The notes under the pieces: model-generated
Told to the model about the DNA's origin: nothing
What the model saw: the letters and a program-made list of their open reading frames with translations, nothing else
Databases searched by the model: none
NCBI GenBank assembly: GCA_902780405.1
Contig: CACZFI010000003.1
Span: forward strand, 1-64,000
Source: an uncultured Lachnospiraceae bacterium
GTDB lineage: Bacteria > Bacillota > Clostridia > Lachnospirales > Lachnospiraceae
DNA: 64,000 nucleotides
Reading direction: 5' to 3'
Shown: positions 61,799 to 64,000 of the stretch, piece after piece
How positions within the stretch are numbered: the stretch's first letter is position 1
Layout of the letters: each line of letters begins with the position of its first letter
Translations under genes and position numbers: made by a program

Positions 61799-62503
61799 TT
61801 ATGATTCGGACTCCTCCGAATCCTCTTCAGCATCCGGTACATGATAGGGATCGTCGCGCACCGTATCATCCGGAAGATAGGGCTGGAATGTCCGGTAGAG
61901 CAGGTATCCGTTCAGATAACCGAGAAGTCCCGCGCCCACGATCACATAGACGATCACAGCAAGCACCGGCGTATAGTAAAACGCCCAGATCACAAAGACA
62001 TGCACAAGCAGCAAAAGCATCGTGAACGGGAAGTTCTTCACAGCCATCAGCGCCGCATTCTTGATATGTCCCTTCACCGTGTTCTCAAATTTCGCAACCA
62101 GTCCGAAGACATACATAAACATAATGAAGGCGACAGAGAACATGATCACCGAAATGAGCAGGAATATCTTCGCGTATCCGATATGGTTCTGCGTCCACTG
62201 TGTGAGCCAGAACCAGCAATCCACACCGAGTACAAAGAGCACCACCGCAAAGATCAGCCAGATGGCCGTCGCCTGCTTGAAGTTTCTCTTAAAACTGCTC
62301 GTGAAATACTTCCACACATAACCGCCGTCCAGGGTAATGCCCTTGATCGCGGTATAGTAAAGCGCCGTCAGTGATGCGCCGATCGTAATGATCGGTATCG
62401 AAAAAAGAATAAAGCACATTCCAAGCAGCATGGCATCGCCAAGTCTCGCCAGGAGGCGCACAAACATATTATTTTCAAAATCAAATCCGTCTTCTCTTGC
62501 CAT
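61799..62503 (-). CDS. YesL-like membrane protein (DUF624)
   Basis: A 234-residue membrane protein with five or six helices (LGDAMLLGMCFILFSIPIIT, AIWLIFAVVLFVLGVDCWFW, IFLLISVIMFSVAFIMFMYV). The segment SIPIITIGASLTALYYTAIK is the DUF624/YesL signature. These proteins often lie beside carbohydrate ABC transporters; here there is none. The C-terminus is acidic (DAEEDSEESES). Function unknown. Confidence 0.85.
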   Translation of the reverse strand: MAREDGFDFENNMFVRLLARLGDAMLLGMCFILFSIPIITIGASLTALYYTAIKGITLDGGYVWKYFTSSFKRNFKQATAIWLIFAVVLFVLGVDCWFWLTQWTQNHIGYAKIFLLISVIMFSVAFIMFMYVFGLVAKFENTVKGHIKNAALMAVKNFPFTMLLLLVHVFVIWAFYYTPVLAVIVYVIVGAGLLGYLNGYLLYRTFQPYLPDDTVRDDPYHVPDAEEDSEESES

Positions 62504-62544
62504 AGTGCGTATTCTACATCATCCCCCGCATTTTTGCAAGACTA

Positions 62545-62573
62545 TTGACAAAACCGCAACTTTCCAATATTGT
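62545..62573 (+). promoter_or_regulatory. lysA promoter
   Basis: TTGACA, 17-base spacer, TATTGT. The 60-base leader that follows is too short for a lysine riboswitch. Confidence 0.7.
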
Positions 62574-62640
62574 ATGTAATCATGTGACAGACGGGCATTC
62601 CGATGCATCCGTTGCTGCACATCATGAAGGAGGATACACT

Positions 62641-63891
62641 ATGAAAACACCTTTTGTAACCAAGGCGCAGGTGGAAGAGATCGTAAAAACCCACCCCACG
62701 CCCTTTCATATTTATGATGAAAAAGGCATCCGCGAGAATGCGCGCAAGATGCGGGAAGCATTTTCCTGGAACCCCGGCTTTAAGGAATACTTCGCAGTAA
62801 AAGCCACCCCGAACCCGACGATCTTAAAGATCCTCGCCGAGGAAGGTTGCGGCACGGACTGCTCTTCCATGACAGAGCTTATGATGTCCGAGCGATGCGG
62901 CATCACCGGTTCCAACATCATGTTCTCCTCAAACGACACACCGCCCGAGGAATTCGCATTTGCAAAGAAGCTCGGTGCCAACATTAACCTTGACGATTAC
63001 ACACATATCGATGTACTGGAGAAGACCTGCGGCGTACCCGAGACCATTTTCTGCCGTTATAACCCCGGCGGTACATTTTCCATCTCCACGGATATCATGG
63101 ACAATCCCGGTGAGGCCAAGTACGGCATGACCAAGGAGCAGCTCTTCGACGCTTACAAGAGACTCTCCACACTCGGTGCCAAGAAATTCGGTCTTCACGC
63201 ATTTCTTGCAAGCAACACCGTAACCAACGAGTACTATCCGACGCTGGCAGGAATCCTCTTCTCGGTCGCTGTTGAGATCAAGGAAAAAACAGGCATCTCA
63301 CTATCCTACATCAACCTCTCCGGCGGCGTAGGCATCTCCTACACCCCCGACAAGGAAGGCAATGACATCCTTGCGATCGGTGCAGGTGTGAAGGAGAAGT
63401 TCAACGAGATCCTTGTTCCCGCAGGCCTCGGCGACATCTCCATCTTCACGGAGCTCGGCCGCTTTATGCTCGCGCCTTACGGCCACCTTGTGACCAAGGC
63501 GATCAACGAGAAGCACATTTACAGAGAGTACATCGGTGTAGATGCCTGTGCGGTGAACCTGATGCGTCCCGCCATGTACGGCGCTTACCACCACATCACG
63601 GTCCTCGGAAAAGAAGGAGAGCCGTGCGACCATACTTACGATGTCACAGGCTCTCTGTGTGAAAACAATGATAAATTTGCGATAAACCGTCAGCTTCCGA
63701 AGATCGATATGGGCGACTACTTAGTCATCCACGACACCGGAGCGCACGGCTTTGCGATGGGTTATAATTACAACGGCAAGCTTAAGTCCGCCGAGCTTCT
63801 GCTCTGCGAGGACGGATCCGTAAAGCAGATCCGCCGTGCCGAAACCCCCGAGGATTACTTTGCAACCTTGGAGGGCTACTGGGACGTATAA
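62641..63891 (+). CDS. lysA: Diaminopimelate decarboxylase (PLP-dependent)
   Basis: The start at 62641 (MKTPFVTKAQVEEIVKTHPT) has AAGGAGG upstream; a longer frame begins inside the promoter and is false. The 416-residue fold type III enzyme has the PLP lysine in EYFAVKATPNP, HAFLASNT in place of HIGSQ, NLSGGVGISY, ELGRFMLAPYG and the dimer-partner site GVDACAVNLMRPAMYGAYH. It turns meso-diaminopimelate into lysine. HAFLASNT differs from the usual HIGSQ motif, so a related substrate cannot be fully excluded, but LysA remains by far the best call. Confidence 0.88.
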   Translation: MKTPFVTKAQVEEIVKTHPTPFHIYDEKGIRENARKMREAFSWNPGFKEYFAVKATPNPTILKILAEEGCGTDCSSMTELMMSERCGITGSNIMFSSNDTPPEEFAFAKKLGANINLDDYTHIDVLEKTCGVPETIFCRYNPGGTFSISTDIMDNPGEAKYGMTKEQLFDAYKRLSTLGAKKFGLHAFLASNTVTNEYYPTLAGILFSVAVEIKEKTGISLSYINLSGGVGISYTPDKEGNDILAIGAGVKEKFNEILVPAGLGDISIFTELGRFMLAPYGHLVTKAINEKHIYREYIGVDACAVNLMRPAMYGAYHHITVLGKEGEPCDHTYDVTGSLCENNDKFAINRQLPKIDMGDYLVIHDTGAHGFAMGYNYNGKLKSAELLLCEDGSVKQIRRAETPEDYFATLEGYWDV

Positions 63892-64000
63892 GTGTACATC
63901 GTGTTACTGTGCACCGATAACGCATCCTCAAATTCTTCACGTGTGACCTTGACTTCTTCACCCGACATAGGGTCGTAGTACCTTATGTGGGTGGAGTTGT
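63876..64000 (-). CDS. C-terminal end of an unidentified protein (cut by window edge)
   Basis: A minus-strand frame is open from the window edge to a TAG at 63876 and reads THIRYYDPMSGEEVKVTREE, then FEDALSVHSNTMYTYTSQ. Its last 16 bases overlap the end of lysA, in convergent direction. The composition looks like real protein and the frame has no stop over 41 codons, but I cannot name a family. It could be a regulator or a mobile-element gene that continues to the right. Confidence 0.4.
   Translation of the reverse strand, partial: NSTHIRYYDPMSGEEVKVTREEFEDALSVHSNTMYTYTSQ

Noticed and set aside
62574..62640. Lysine riboswitch ahead of lysA
   Set aside because: The leader is only about 60 bases; the lysine riboswitch needs about 170.

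Overview
The window looks like chromosome of a motile, Gram-positive anaerobe of the Clostridia, most likely Lachnospiraceae. The evidence is gene content rather than a marker gene: an NADP-type glutamate dehydrogenase, a flagellar rod cluster linked to an mbl-type mreB, oxygen-independent HemZ, a SCIFF peptide with its radical SAM maturase beside secDF, RlmCD, MutS2, RecD2, strong GGAGG-type ribosome sites and many TGnTATAAT promoters. I see no prophage, insertion sequence, CRISPR array or rRNA.

Layout. 1-2.4 kb: a cut nitroreductase gene, a LysR regulator, and a PBECR4-type nuclease-like gene preceded by its own promoter, a structured leader RNA and a terminator. 2.5-6.4 kb: gdhA, an Lrp/AsnC regulator and an NSS transporter, separated by copies of a structured intergenic repeat. 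6.4-15.9 kb: a minus-strand run with mbl, flgF, flgG, flgJ, recD2, comFC and yvyF, and upstream of it a PAS/GAF protein and a DivIVA-like coiled coil with cysteines every 11 residues. 16-18.2 kb: a lipoprotein, tRNA-Gly(CCC), more repeat copies and a diguanylate cyclase. 18.2-25.3 kb: a beta-helix surface protein, LD-carboxypeptidase, a membrane protein, a decayed acetyltransferase, rlmCD and yhaM. 25.4-30 kb: mutS2 with a two-component system. 30.0-30.45 kb: two large palindromic elements between convergent genes. 30.4-44.2 kb: aspS, hisS, hemZ, a metallo-beta-lactamase-fold hydrolase, relA/spoT, apt, recJ, secDF and the SCIFF system. 44.2-61 kb: a co-directional block with an antiporter, a PII-like protein, an HAD phosphatase, two PP2C phosphatases, a giant Ig-like surface protein, a membrane protein with repeated T-x-[VI]-L motifs, a transmembrane Ser/Thr kinase, two FHA proteins and mltG. 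61-64 kb: a cyclophilin, a YesL-like membrane protein, lysA and a cut gene.

The most interesting part is the 46.4-59.8 kb block. It encodes a kinase, two phosphatases, two phosphothreonine readers of the same unusual architecture, and a membrane protein whose cytoplasmic tail carries eight short Thr motifs suited to FHA binding, next to a 1686-residue surface protein. This reads as one envelope-linked phosphosignalling unit. Other candidates are the PBECR4 locus, whose promoter-RNA-terminator-nuclease order matches a type III toxin-antitoxin, and the dispersed repeat, which keeps its hairpins while their sequences change.
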